DNA from: an uncultured Limosilactobacillus sp.
GTDB lineage: Bacteria; Bacillota; Bacilli; Lactobacillales; Lactobacillaceae
Direction of reading: 5' to 3'
Assembly: GCA_944326735.1 (NCBI GenBank)
Contig: CALVFC010000030.1
Coordinates: forward strand, 1 to 12,641
DNA length: 12,641 nt
The notes beneath the pieces are model-generated. The model saw only the letters and a list, made by a program, of their open reading frames with translations, searched no databases and was not told the DNA's origin. Shown in pieces: positions 1 through 7,066 of the stretch. Made by a program: the position numbers and the translations under genes. Each line of letters begins with the position of its first letter. Position 1 is the first letter of the stretch.

Positions 1-63
1 ATAGTTGAATAGCGAATTAAAGTGTTGGTGGTCTACTAAGTATGACTCGGTATAAAACGTCAT
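1..63 (-). CDS. 5' end of an unidentified protein, cut by the window edge
   Basis: An ATG at 63 (minus strand) is preceded by a near-perfect ribosome binding site, AGGAAGGAG at 72-80, with an 8-base gap. The frame stays open for 21 codons to the window edge and begins MTFYTESYLVDHQHF. The gene starts directly downstream of the terminator that closes the large ATPase gene, so it either depends on read-through or has a promoter overlapping the terminator. I do not recognise the family from this fragment. The strong Shine-Dalgarno site and its spacing are the only reason to call it a gene. Confidence 0.6.
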   Translation of the reverse strand, partial: MTFYTESYLVDHQHFNSLFNY

Positions 64-85
64 TTAATATTCTCCTTCCTCATTA

Positions 86-121
86 ACAAAAAAGAGTGGG
101 AACGCGATTATTCTCACTCTT
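86..121 (-). terminator. Rho-independent terminator of the PLD-like/ATPase gene
   Basis: The arms at 92-102 and 111-121 form an 11-bp stem with one G·U pair and an 8-base loop. On the minus strand the hairpin is followed by a T run (88-93). It lies about 20 bases beyond the stop codon of the large ATPase gene. Confidence 0.8.
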
Positions 122-142
122 ATTCTGTTTATAATGCCGCAT

Positions 143-2452
143 TTAGCCGAACAGCCGGGCCCAGAAGCCCTTCTTCTTTGGCTTTTCTTCCTGCTCACTA
201 GTACTGTTATTCTCGTCCTGGTCAGCAGCCGTTTCACTCGTTTCTTCGTACGGATTATGTTCGCCAATCCACCGGAAGAATTCAGCGGCCTTAATTTCGA
301 CAAATTTGCCCCGCTTACCATTAATACCATCAACACATAACTCGATTGGCAAGGCGTTCCGGTACTTTTCAATACTATCGGCGGTAAAGCCATTGAAGGT
401 GTTTAACTTAGAAATATCAAACAGCAAGCTATGGTCAGAACTGCGGTACTTAAAGTCATCAGATTGGGTCAGGTACAGCTTTGCCCAACGGTTCCGCGAA
501 CTTTCCTTGAAGTCATCAACGACCGTCTCAGGGAAGTAGGATGGCACCTCCATGTTAACCATTTCATAGTAATGCTTAAAGATCCGCCGGGTCATGGCAA
601 GGAAGTCTAACCGCCCACTCTCCTGATTGAAAGACCGCCAAGGGGTGTCGTCATCCTCCAGTAATTCGGCCATCCGCATCACAAAGTCCTTGAACAAGGT
701 GTTGTTGAGGGTCTGTCGGACGTTATAGATGTACTTGTTGGCATCACCCTTCTGTGATTCGTCAATGACCTTATCGATTTGCAGGTAGTAGGTCCGCCGC
801 GCAGTTTCCCGCAGCATGGTGAACCCAGAATCATAGTTGGTGGTCCCGATCAGTGGTGCGATAGCGTGGGGATGGTTAACCAATTCGTTCATGGTATCAA
901 CCACCAGGTGCCGACTGTACTGGTCCTGTTGGAAGAAGTATGGTTCAATTTCATCCATCAGGACAGGATAAGAAGAGCCTAAGGACATGTAGTGCTCCAT
1001 TGCTTCAACAGTCTTAGCCTTCTTTTGTGGTGTCTGGGATGGGTAAATGGTCCCAAAGTCAATCAGGGAGCGGTCAGTATTCCATGTCAACTGGTTAATG
1101 ATCCGGAGTAACGTCGACTTGCCTGAACCAGCCGTAGCCCCTAGAATCAAGAAATTGGGTACATCGTTACCGTCTTCCGGGTTTAAGCTGGCTTTCGAAC
1201 GAATTTCCCACAGGAATGGCGCTGTGAAGGCGTACAAAATGGCCTCGTAGAACCGCTTACCATAGTTGTCATCGTAGTCAACGACGTATTGTTGGTAGCC
1301 CTTCATAACCGCCGCAATGCTCTTTAAGCCGTCTCGAATCTGACTAATGGTGGCAATTTTACCAAACGGAATCGGGTGGGTTCCAGTATCATTTGGTACG
1401 AACAATCCACTGGCATGGTTAGCGAGGTTTCTTTCCATTGGACGATCGTATAAGAAGGTCGTGTACTTCTTTTCGGCATCGCGTTGCTGTGGTGACATTC
1501 CTGAGACCAGTGCTTCATGAACCTCTTTAGCGATCTTTTCACGAGTCTTTAACTTTGGCTTGGCAGCCCGTGGTGAAACGGATTCCTTCTGCAGGTTGTA
1601 AATCGTATCATGCTGTTTAACGGACCGCGCAATGTTTTCCTTGTCCTGCGATCGGTTCGTCGTCACGTCCCGCATTGCCTTGGTAATCATTTCTGGTAAG
1701 ATATCGTGATCAATATCTTGCTGAACATCGTGTTTGATAATGTCCGTCACGTCTTGCTCAGCAATTTTATCGGTTTGCTCATTATCCAGAATGACCAGTG
1801 CGGAACCACTGCCATCTTCACTATCCTTCTTGCTTTCCTCAATTTGTTGTTGAGCAGCCTTTAAGAGGTTGGTTGAAAAGAACGACCGCAATACCGGTTG
1901 CAGGTCCTTCTTGAAGTGGTCGGCCAAGTTATTAAACAACATCCGATCATTATCAAAAACCAGGACTTCTTCATATTGATTGTGCTGCTTATCGAATGAG
2001 TGCTCATCAAGGTTAACCGAGCCAAGGATCACCCGACAGTCATCGTTATTAGAATTAGACAACAAGTAAAAACGTGAATGGATCACCTGAGTTGGAGCTA
2101 CTTCAATCTTAAATAGACTGTCGAGGACGTTGCTTTGGTTTTGTGAGCTTAAGGCTGAAAAGAGCTTAGCCGGCTTCTTGTTGGCCGCGGCCAATAAGGA
2201 ATCTGCTAACGCAACTTTGGTAACCATCTCGTCACTTGAGTACTGGTGATCAGTCTCATTCTGACTAATGGCAATTTCCACTTTCAGAAATTTACTTAAA
2301 TATTGATTAATAAAGTCAGCGGTAACGTTCCCCGTGACAGCCAGTAACTGGTTAAACTTCCGGGGGTCGAACAGCTGGTGAATTTTCAATGGTGGAGTAT
2401 CCTGACCATCGAAGGCAATATGAATTTTATTAATATTTGACGATTTTGCCAT
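143..2452 (-). CDS. Phospholipase D-like domain plus P-loop (AAA-type) ATPase protein
   Basis: Large two-part protein of 769 residues from the ATG at 2452. A longer frame starting at 2476 (777 aa) is less likely, because the Shine-Dalgarno GAGAAGGA (2463-2470) lies inside those extra codons, 10 bases before the ATG at 2452. Numbering here uses the 769-residue form. Residues about 125-153 resemble a PLD active-site segment: HSRFYLL, then GSVNLDEHSF, then a downstream Glu pair (YEE). The canonical HxK lysine is replaced by Arg and only one such motif is visible. Residues about 205-310 are charged and linker-like. The C-terminal half is an ATPase: Walker A GATAGSGKST (about 437-446), Walker B-like YPVLMDEIE (about 495-503), sensor-like GTTNYDSG (about 536-543) and an arginine-rich RETARR segment nearby. 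The protein ends in an acidic low-complexity stretch and a basic/aromatic tail, KKKGFWARLFG. A role in DNA or membrane transactions is plausible but not shown by the sequence. It stands alone with its own terminator. Confidence 0.85.
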   Translation of the reverse strand: MAKSSNINKIHIAFDGQDTPPLKIHQLFDPRKFNQLLAVTGNVTADFINQYLSKFLKVEIAISQNETDHQYSSDEMVTKVALADSLLAAANKKPAKLFSALSSQNQSNVLDSLFKIEVAPTQVIHSRFYLLSNSNNDDCRVILGSVNLDEHSFDKQHNQYEEVLVFDNDRMLFNNLADHFKKDLQPVLRSFFSTNLLKAAQQQIEESKKDSEDGSGSALVILDNEQTDKIAEQDVTDIIKHDVQQDIDHDILPEMITKAMRDVTTNRSQDKENIARSVKQHDTIYNLQKESVSPRAAKPKLKTREKIAKEVHEALVSGMSPQQRDAEKKYTTFLYDRPMERNLANHASGLFVPNDTGTHPIPFGKIATISQIRDGLKSIAAVMKGYQQYVVDYDDNYGKRFYEAILYAFTAPFLWEIRSKASLNPEDGNDVPNFLILGATAGSGKSTLLRIINQLTWNTDRSLIDFGTIYPSQTPQKKAKTVEAMEHYMSLGSSYPVLMDEIEPYFFQQDQYSRHLVVDTMNELVNHPHAIAPLIGTTNYDSGFTMLRETARRTYYLQIDKVIDESQKGDANKYIYNVRQTLNNTLFKDFVMRMAELLEDDDTPWRSFNQESGRLDFLAMTRRIFKHYYEMVNMEVPSYFPETVVDDFKESSRNRWAKLYLTQSDDFKYRSSDHSLLFDISKLNTFNGFTADSIEKYRNALPIELCVDGINGKRGKFVEIKAAEFFRWIGEHNPYEETSETAADQDENNSTSEQEEKPKKKGFWARLFG

Positions 2453-2492
2453 CTTTCGTAAATCCTTCTCTATCATTAGACATATTACGTTT

Positions 2493-2521
2493 ATTTTCGT
2501 TTATTTAACGCTATTTTGCAA
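2493..2521 (-). promoter_or_regulatory. Weak candidate promoter of the PLD-like/ATPase gene
   Basis: On the minus strand TTGCAA (2516-2521) and GAAAAT (2493-2498) are separated by 17 bp, each matching 4 of 6 consensus bases. It sits about 40 bases upstream of the ATG at 2452 in an AT-rich stretch. The spacing is right but the boxes are poor. Confidence 0.3.
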
Positions 2522-2592
2522 GTCGACCTAACATTCCGGTTCACATGGTACTAAAGAGGAACTTTATATTTTGTTAATTATTTCAACCCGAA

Positions 2593-2621
2593 TTGTTCAT
2601 CTTTTATCAGTAAAATAAAAT
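2593..2621 (+). promoter_or_regulatory. Candidate promoter of the PepSY gene
   Basis: TTGTTC (2593-2598) and TAAAAT (2616-2621) are separated by exactly 17 bp in an AT-rich region, about 40 bases upstream of the ATG at 2663. This is a plausible vegetative sigma-factor promoter. Confidence 0.5.
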
Positions 2622-2662
2622 TAGAAAAATCAATATCGTATGATCACAGATAGGAGGATCTT

Positions 2663-3217
2663 ATGACCAGCAACATTAAACAACGTACCATCAACTTATT
2701 AGCCGTGACTGTCCTCGCTACCAGTGCATTGGGTGGTATTGCTGTTGGCCGTGACACGGTCAATGCCGCTACTACCAGCACCAAGCAGATTAAGATTGAT
2801 GAAAATACTGCCGTAAAAAAATTCAAGCAAAAGTTCAAGGACACCCAGATCAACGAAATCCAACTGGAAACGAAGGGTGGTAAATACCAATACGAAGTTA
2901 CCGGGTCTGACAAAGATAAGGAGTACACAGCTGACATTAATGCCAAGACTGGTAAAGTAATCAAGACTGAGACCGAACGGCTCGACCAAGATGAACAAAA
3001 AGGTAGCAACTTGGACCTCGGCCAATTAATTTCCCGGAAACAAGCTAATAAAATTGCCGAAAAGCAAGTCAAAGGCAGTCATGCAACTGAATGGGTATTA
3101 GAAAACGAAAACGGCACCCCTACTTGGGAAGTCACAGTTGTCAAAGGTGGTCAGTCGACCGACGTGAAGATTAACGCCCAGAACAAGCAAGTGTTGCAGG
3201 CAGAAAAGGACGACTAA
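2663..3217 (+). CDS. Secreted PepSY-domain protein
   Basis: A 184-residue exported protein. The start is supported by AGGAGG (2652-2657) five bases before the ATG. Residues 1-35 form a signal peptide: basic N-terminus (KQR), hydrophobic core from about residue 11 to 29, and a likely signal peptidase I site after VNA. There is no lipobox cysteine, so it is probably released or surface-associated rather than a lipoprotein. The mature part holds two PepSY-like repeats (about 43-105 and 121-180). Each shows the family pattern of an alpha helix with Ala/Lys (NTAVKKFKQKF; SRKQANKIAEKQV), then beta strands ending in a D-x-x-T/N-G/K-x-V turn (DINAKTGKVIK; KINAQNKQVLQ). PepSY domains are thought to modulate proteases or bind envelope ligands; the partner here is unknown. 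It is a single-gene unit with its own promoter and terminator, divergent from the ATPase gene. Confidence 0.85.
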   Translation: MTSNIKQRTINLLAVTVLATSALGGIAVGRDTVNAATTSTKQIKIDENTAVKKFKQKFKDTQINEIQLETKGGKYQYEVTGSDKDKEYTADINAKTGKVIKTETERLDQDEQKGSNLDLGQLISRKQANKIAEKQVKGSHATEWVLENENGTPTWEVTVVKGGQSTDVKINAQNKQVLQAEKDD

Positions 3218-3240
3218 CCAGCGTTCGTGCACAATACATT

Positions 3241-3280
3241 AAAGGTGAGATCAAGGAATCGTCCCTGATCGCACCTTTTT
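3241..3280 (+). terminator. Terminator of the PepSY gene
   Basis: A hairpin with outer arms AAGGTG/CACCTT and inner arms GATCA/TGATC, broken by one A·G mismatch, followed by a T run at 3276-3280 that continues as ATTTT. It starts 23 bases after the stop codon. Confidence 0.85.
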
Positions 3281-3381
3281 ATTTTGGATTTGGTATTTCT
3301 AAAGGGTTAGGTCTTTAAGAACTCTGCTACGTTATTTTTAATTAGAATGTTTATTACATATCAATATCTCTAATTACTAAG

Positions 3382-3401
3382 TGGACCTTCTTTTGGACCT
3401 T
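3382..3401 (+). repeat. Short direct repeat TGGACCTT upstream of ltrA
   Basis: TGGACCTT occurs at 3382-3389 and again at 3394-3401, a 12-bp period, about 90 bases before the LtrA start. It could be a tandem regulator site, but at this length chance is not excluded. Confidence 0.3.
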
Positions 3402-3420
3402 ATTCAAGCAAGAAAGGATC

Positions 3421-3492
3421 ATGGCCATTTATGCTAAAATATTACTTAGAATACCAGGCATTGCAGCCAAAAGAGAAAGGAAATATTACTGA
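3421..3492 (+). CDS. Candidate 23-residue leader ORF overlapping the ltrA start
   Basis: An ATG at 3421 follows AAGAAAGG with a 3-base gap and opens a 23-codon frame beginning MAIYAKILLRIPGIAAK, hydrophobic then basic. Its TGA (3490-3492) overlaps the ATG of the LtrA gene as TGATG, an arrangement typical of translational coupling. Against it, the SD spacing is short and a good extended -10 box lies inside it (3432-3440), which would leave the start untranscribed if that promoter is the real one. Treat as tentative. Confidence 0.25.
   Translation: MAIYAKILLRIPGIAAKRERKYY
3432..3440 (+). promoter_or_regulatory. Extended -10 promoter candidate for ltrA
   Basis: TGCTAAAAT is an extended -10 element (TGn plus TAAAAT) about 50 bases upstream of the LtrA start. 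No convincing -35 box lies 17 bp upstream, which is acceptable for extended -10 promoters. The same TGCTAAAATATT string occurs before the peptidase gene at 12518. Confidence 0.4.
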
Positions 3493-4595
3493 TGGATAAC
3501 GTTTTAACCAAACGCGTGTCATTAATTGAGCTATTCTATGACCTTGTTTTTGTATACATGATTTCCCAGGCGACTGGTTTAATTCACCACCTACATCATG
3601 GAATAATCAGTCCGGTAACCCTAGCTATTTTTGCATTGGTCGTGATTGTCTTCATTAATTCCTGGATGGTGCAGATGGTCTTCACTAATCGCTATGGAAA
3701 ATCGTCGTGGACAAACATCAGCTTTGCGTTTGTTGATATGGCAATTGTGCTTTACATGTCCAATGCCTTCTCAGCCACCTTCGACCGCCACTTAGCGACC
3801 TTTTTCACCGCCGCCGGCCTGCTCTCGCTAACGCTTTGTATTCAATATCTGATTGTTTACTTTCAAACTCATGCGAAAGTGGACCGCCAAATTTCACGGG
3901 CATTTGCACTAATCCTTAGTATCAGGACAATCACGCTTCTGATCGGTGGGCTGTTTCCAAATAATGTCGGGATCACAATCGCCCTGATCGGGGTGGTCAT
4001 CAGCTGGATTGGGCCAGCCTTTACCGGGAAATATACCCGCCATCATCCCATCATCTTTTCTCACTTTCTGGAACGACTCACTGCGCTGATTATTTTAATG
4101 TTTGGTGAAACGATCGTCGGGATTGCAAGTTACTTTACTCAAGCGCACCTATCGATATTCTCCATCCTCATCTTTGTTAGTGTCGTCAACCTCTTCTTTA
4201 CTTACATTGATGAATTTGACCACCTTATTAATGAACACCGGAATAAAGAGACTGGTAATTTAATGATCTATCTTCACTATTTCATTCTCTTTGGCATCAG
4301 CCTCTTCACGGTATCCCTCCGCTTCATCAGTGAAAAAAGTGCCCAACCGCTATTCACCGCGACCTGCCTGTTCGGTGGACTTGCCCTATTCTATATTGGA
4401 CTGGTAATTGCCAACCGCTATAATCGGATCGCCATCAGTAAGCCGGTTATCGCCTGCTTTGCTGTAACCACTGTCACTGGTTTCCTGGTCGCGACTGCCC
4501 AACCGTCTTTCGCTACCTTCACAGTTACCACCGCGCTTGTGACGTTTCTTAATGCAGGAGCCATCACCATCAACCTGCTAAAACATAATAATTAA
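3492..4595 (+). CDS. ltrA: LtrA family integral membrane protein (low temperature requirement)
   Basis: A 367-residue polytopic membrane protein of the LtrA family, named from a Listeria locus needed for growth at low temperature; the molecular function of the family is not established. The N-terminus carries the family signature ELFYDLVF (residues 13-20), and a second conserved segment, ERLTALIILMFGETIVG (194-210), has the expected Glu-Arg and Gly-Glu pairs. Hydrophobic stretches occur along the whole length, consistent with roughly ten membrane helices. The length is normal for the family. The ribosome binding site is GAGAAAGG about 11 bases before the ATG. The gene is transcribed alone and is followed by a strong hairpin. 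Confidence 0.85.
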   Translation: MDNVLTKRVSLIELFYDLVFVYMISQATGLIHHLHHGIISPVTLAIFALVVIVFINSWMVQMVFTNRYGKSSWTNISFAFVDMAIVLYMSNAFSATFDRHLATFFTAAGLLSLTLCIQYLIVYFQTHAKVDRQISRAFALILSIRTITLLIGGLFPNNVGITIALIGVVISWIGPAFTGKYTRHHPIIFSHFLERLTALIILMFGETIVGIASYFTQAHLSIFSILIFVSVVNLFFTYIDEFDHLINEHRNKETGNLMIYLHYFILFGISLFTVSLRFISEKSAQPLFTATCLFGGLALFYIGLVIANRYNRIAISKPVIACFAVTTVTGFLVATAQPSFATFTVTTALVTFLNAGAITINLLKHNN

Positions 4596-4598
4596 ATC

Positions 4599-4653
4599 AA
4601 ATAGAAAGGGAGTTTCTCGCAAAACTAAGTGCAAGAAACTCCCTTTCTATTTT
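4599..4653 (+). terminator. Strong terminator hairpin after ltrA, possibly bidirectional
   Basis: AATAGAAAGGGAGTTTCT (4600-4617) pairs perfectly with 4634-4651, an 18-bp stem extended by two more G-C pairs after one mismatch. The stop codon of ltrA lies 4 bases before it. The T run after it is short (TATTTT), and the minus strand also offers T-rich sequence, so it could end transcription from both sides. Confidence 0.75.
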
Positions 4654-4660
4654 GCTTATA

Positions 4661-4920
4661 TTACTCTTTCACCAAGTATCGGTAGTTGCCGTAATTTATC
4701 TTGTCCAATTCGGTCAGCGGCAGGTCAAACTTTACGAGGTCATCCTGAATAACTTGCGTTGCACCAATTGGCAGAATGGCACATGGCGTGTTTGTTTCAA
4801 AGAGGACATGATCAATTCATCCCTCGTTTGAATAAATCCGTTGGTGTTTCCATTTTCGTCATGAACGTTGTGGTATACCAAACTGATTAGTCTGTCCGGA
4901 AATTACTTCATCACTTTTTA
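4661..4920 (-). pseudogene. Frame-disrupted remnant of an unidentified gene
   Basis: On the minus strand three overlapping frames can be joined into one protein-like sequence. Starting inside the 3' end of the neighbouring membrane-protein gene, one frame gives SDEVISGQTNQFG. A second gives VYHNVHDENGNTNGFIQTRD. A third gives IDHVLFETNTPCAILPIGAT and continues through LPLTELDKINYGNYRYLVKE to a TAA at 4661-4663. The frames change near 4878 and near 4815. The second change could be explained by loss of one unit of a TTGA repeat. There is no start codon or ribosome binding site, so the 5' part is missing. I do not recognise the family. The composition is protein-like rather than random, but the reconstruction is made by eye. 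Confidence 0.5.
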
Positions 4921-5849
4921 TCGATTTCAGCTATTCGACGTTTCTTTTCTTGTGCCAAGATATTATATTCATCTTGCAAAGATTTATAAATCTTCTCTGC
5001 TCGTTGCAAATTATTCTTAGCGATGTCAAGTTGTTCGTCTAGCTCGTGGTTTGAATAACGAGAAGATGATAATTGCGTTTGGAGTGTCTGCCGATACCAA
5101 CTAATAACGGTCTTATAACTAATAACTCCAGCCTGCTTAAGAGAAGATCCCAGTCGACGAATCTTCGTCTTATTTTCGGCAATTAAGTGAATGTTATGCA
5201 GAACTGGACGACTAACGCGGATGGTCCAGTAATTGATCAATGGTCCCGCAAAGAAGGCAATGACAAAAGTTGCTACTCCTACAGAGCCATGGACCAACAG
5301 TGCGGCAATCATAAAGGCTATATCTTGAATAACCCGTGCGGTTTTATACTTAATATGAAGTCTTGAAGACGCAATCGGGGCAATTGCATCGTAAGGAGCA
5401 ACTCCTAAGTCGGCACACATATATAATGATGCACCAAATGTAAAGAGTAGCATTCCAATAACAAGATCACCGATTATCAACATTAATCCCATATGGTGAT
5501 TGGTGGCAAAAGTATTTTGATACCAAACATTACCGTACTGGATAATATAACCAACAAGGACCATGTTTAAGATTGTGACGATTCCGATCATTGAACGATC
5601 AAGAAATAAGACAACCACTAAAATAATTAGGTTAAAAACTAATTGAAAATTACCCAGTCCAACATGAAGCATATTAGAGGCACCAACATTGGTTGCAGTA
5701 AACGGTGGTGTACCAACGTGTCCGCCAAGCAGGAAGGATGTTCCAATTGATAAAAGAAAAATACCAATCAAGGACATTAAGACACGTAAACTAACATCTA
5801 GAATTTTACCTTTCGGGTCACTTATCAAACTGTTATCCTGATTATTCAT
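4911..5849 (-). CDS. YczE/YitT-like integral membrane protein with C-terminal coiled coil
   Basis: A 312-residue protein. GAAGGAG lies 10 bases upstream of the ATG at 5849. Residues about 18-212 form a membrane domain with several hydrophobic helices (about 22-42, 68-83, 87-105, 121-143, 174-188, 190-207). It has the internal features of the YczE/YyaS/YitT group: GTPPF near residue 46, LGNFQLVFN near 65 and a repeat-like DLGVAPYDAIAP near 147. Function in this group is poorly defined; transport has been suggested. Beyond about residue 220 there is an extra 90-residue cytoplasmic-looking tail, basic at first (KTKIRRLGSSLK) and then a heptad-rich charged helix (about 266-310) likely to form a coiled coil. 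Family members are usually near 200-220 residues, so this tail is an addition. It lies downstream of the reductase gene train but is separated from it by a terminator. Confidence 0.8.
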   Translation of the reverse strand: MNNQDNSLISDPKGKILDVSLRVLMSLIGIFLLSIGTSFLLGGHVGTPPFTATNVGASNMLHVGLGNFQLVFNLIILVVVLFLDRSMIGIVTILNMVLVGYIIQYGNVWYQNTFATNHHMGLMLIIGDLVIGMLLFTFGASLYMCADLGVAPYDAIAPIASSRLHIKYKTARVIQDIAFMIAALLVHGSVGVATFVIAFFAGPLINYWTIRVSRPVLHNIHLIAENKTKIRRLGSSLKQAGVISYKTVISWYRQTLQTQLSSSRYSNHELDEQLDIAKNNLQRAEKIYKSLQDEYNILAQEKKRRIAEIDKK

Positions 5850-5876
5850 CGAAGACTTACTCCTTCATTTGAGAAT

Positions 5877-5914
5877 AGTTAAGTATGCCTCCCAACCCAG
5901 CGGAGGACTAACTT
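5877..5914 (-). other. Inverted repeat in the leader of the YczE/YitT-like gene
   Basis: CCTCC (5889-5893) pairs with GGAGG (5902-5906) around an 8-base loop, and the flanking AGTTA...TAACT can extend the stem with bulges. It lies between the upstream terminator and the start codon, so it would be in the 5' leader. On the minus strand one arm reads CCTCC, an anti-Shine-Dalgarno-like sequence. No known riboswitch or T-box motif is visible. Confidence 0.35.
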
Positions 5915-5921
5915 AAAGTAT

Positions 5922-5954
5922 TTAAAATAGAGACTGGGTGTTGACTCAGTCTCT
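5922..5954 (-). terminator. Terminator of the reductase gene train
   Basis: AGAGACTGGGT (5929-5939) pairs with ACTCAGTCTCT (5944-5954), an 11-bp stem with one G·U pair and a 4-base loop. On the minus strand it is followed by ATTTTAAAT. It lies about 33 bases after the stop codon of the alcohol dehydrogenase and closes the minus-strand train that begins at 11767. Confidence 0.8.
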
Positions 5955-5986
5955 GATTGACTTTATTTCAATAACTCTTTTCTTGT

Positions 5987-7036
5987 TTATTCACTCACGA
6001 TGACTAACGACTTAATTGCTTGACGCTTGTCCATTGCATCATAAGCTTGCTTGATTTCATCAAGTTTAAACCGCTTAGTGAACACTTTTCCTGGGTGGAT
6101 TTCACCGTTTAACACGGCATCAAGTAATACTTGCCGATCATAAGTAGTGACTGAGGCCGTTCCACCACGGAGGCCAATGTTTTTACCAAAGAGTTGATTT
6201 GCTTTAGGTTCCGTTTCAGGAACGCCAACCCGGCCAATCACAGCACCTGGACGAGCAATTTGGCCAGCCTGCTCAATTGCGCTAGTTGCACCAACACATT
6301 CAAGAACTGCATCAACCCCGGCGTTTTCTTCGGTCAAAGCTAAAACATCCTTAACAGCTTGGTCGCCCTTGGTAGAAACAATATCCGTAGCACCGAACTC
6401 ACGGCCAAGCTTAGCACGATCCTCATGGTGACTTAACAGGATGATCCGCTTGGCTCCACGCAGTTTAGCACCGATAACTCCACAGAGGCCGACCGCACCG
6501 TCACCAATAACGGCGACAGTTTCACCGTCTTTTACTTCAGCACTAGTAGCAGCGTGGTAACCAGTTGCCATTACATCGGCAAGGGTCAGAAGGTCATTCA
6601 ACTGTTCATCTGAATAATCTTCAGGTTGACCAGGAATTTTGACCAATGCCCAACTAGCATTTTCTGTGCGCAGGTATTCCGCCTGGTAACCGGTGGTAAT
6701 ACCACTAGCAAAGTTGCTGTTTAAGCAGTCACTATCAAACCCATTTTTGCAGGCAACACAGTGGCCACAGCCGTGAGTAAACGGGACGATTACAAAGTCG
6801 CCTGGTTTAACATTCTTAAAGTTTTCACCAACCGAATCCACAATCCCGATTGCTTCGTGACCAACAACCGTTCCTGGACGGTAAAATTAATGGATACCAC
6901 GGTAAAACCATAAATCAGATCCGCAGACACAGGCCCGCACAACCTTGATAATGGCGTCATCTGCTGTCTTTATTTCTGGTTTTGGAACTTCCTTAAGTTC
7001 AACATCGCCCGGCTTTTCATATACAGTTGCTTTCAT
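5987..7036 (-). pseudogene. Zinc-dependent alcohol dehydrogenase interrupted by an in-frame stop
   Basis: Read from the ATG at 7036 (ribosome binding site AAAGGAG, about 10 bases upstream), this is a 349-codon medium-chain dehydrogenase of normal length with a TAA at codon 50 (6887-6889). The frame is otherwise uninterrupted, so a single base change is the simplest cause. Before the stop are the N-terminal GroES-like segment and catalytic Cys38 (CVCGSD). After it come His60-Glu61 (GHEAIG), the structural-zinc cysteines C90, C93, C96 and C104 (CGHCVACK...DC), and the Rossmann motif GDGAVG (178-183). A GTG at 6841 could start a 284-residue product, but it has no evident ribosome binding site and would lack Cys38 and His60-Glu61, so it could not be a working zinc dehydrogenase. 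The intact enzyme would interconvert aldehydes or ketones and alcohols using NAD(P)(H). It is the last gene of the train. A sequencing error at 6887-6889 is the main alternative. Confidence 0.85.
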
Positions 7037-7066
7037 AATAAAAAGACTCCTTTCATCAATAACCCA

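Noticed and set aside
2453..2476. An upstream ATG at 2476 for the PLD-like/ATPase protein
   Set aside because: The codons after it contain the GAGAAGGA ribosome binding site serving the ATG at 2452.
2644..3072. Minus-strand open frames opposite the PepSY gene
   Set aside because: They lie antisense to a gene with a strong SD, signal peptide and PepSY pattern, have no ribosome binding site, and their composition looks like a reverse-frame shadow.
5880..5910. A T-box or riboswitch upstream of the YczE/YitT-like gene
   Set aside because: The TGGGTTGG-like stretch is only superficially T-box-like; the conserved T-box bulge sequence and specifier arm are absent.
5987..6841. A stand-alone 284-residue alcohol dehydrogenase starting at the GTG at 6841
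   Set aside because: No ribosome binding site is seen before the GTG, and upstream in-frame sequence encodes the missing N-terminal part with a proper start at 7036. It is better described as one gene with a nonsense codon.
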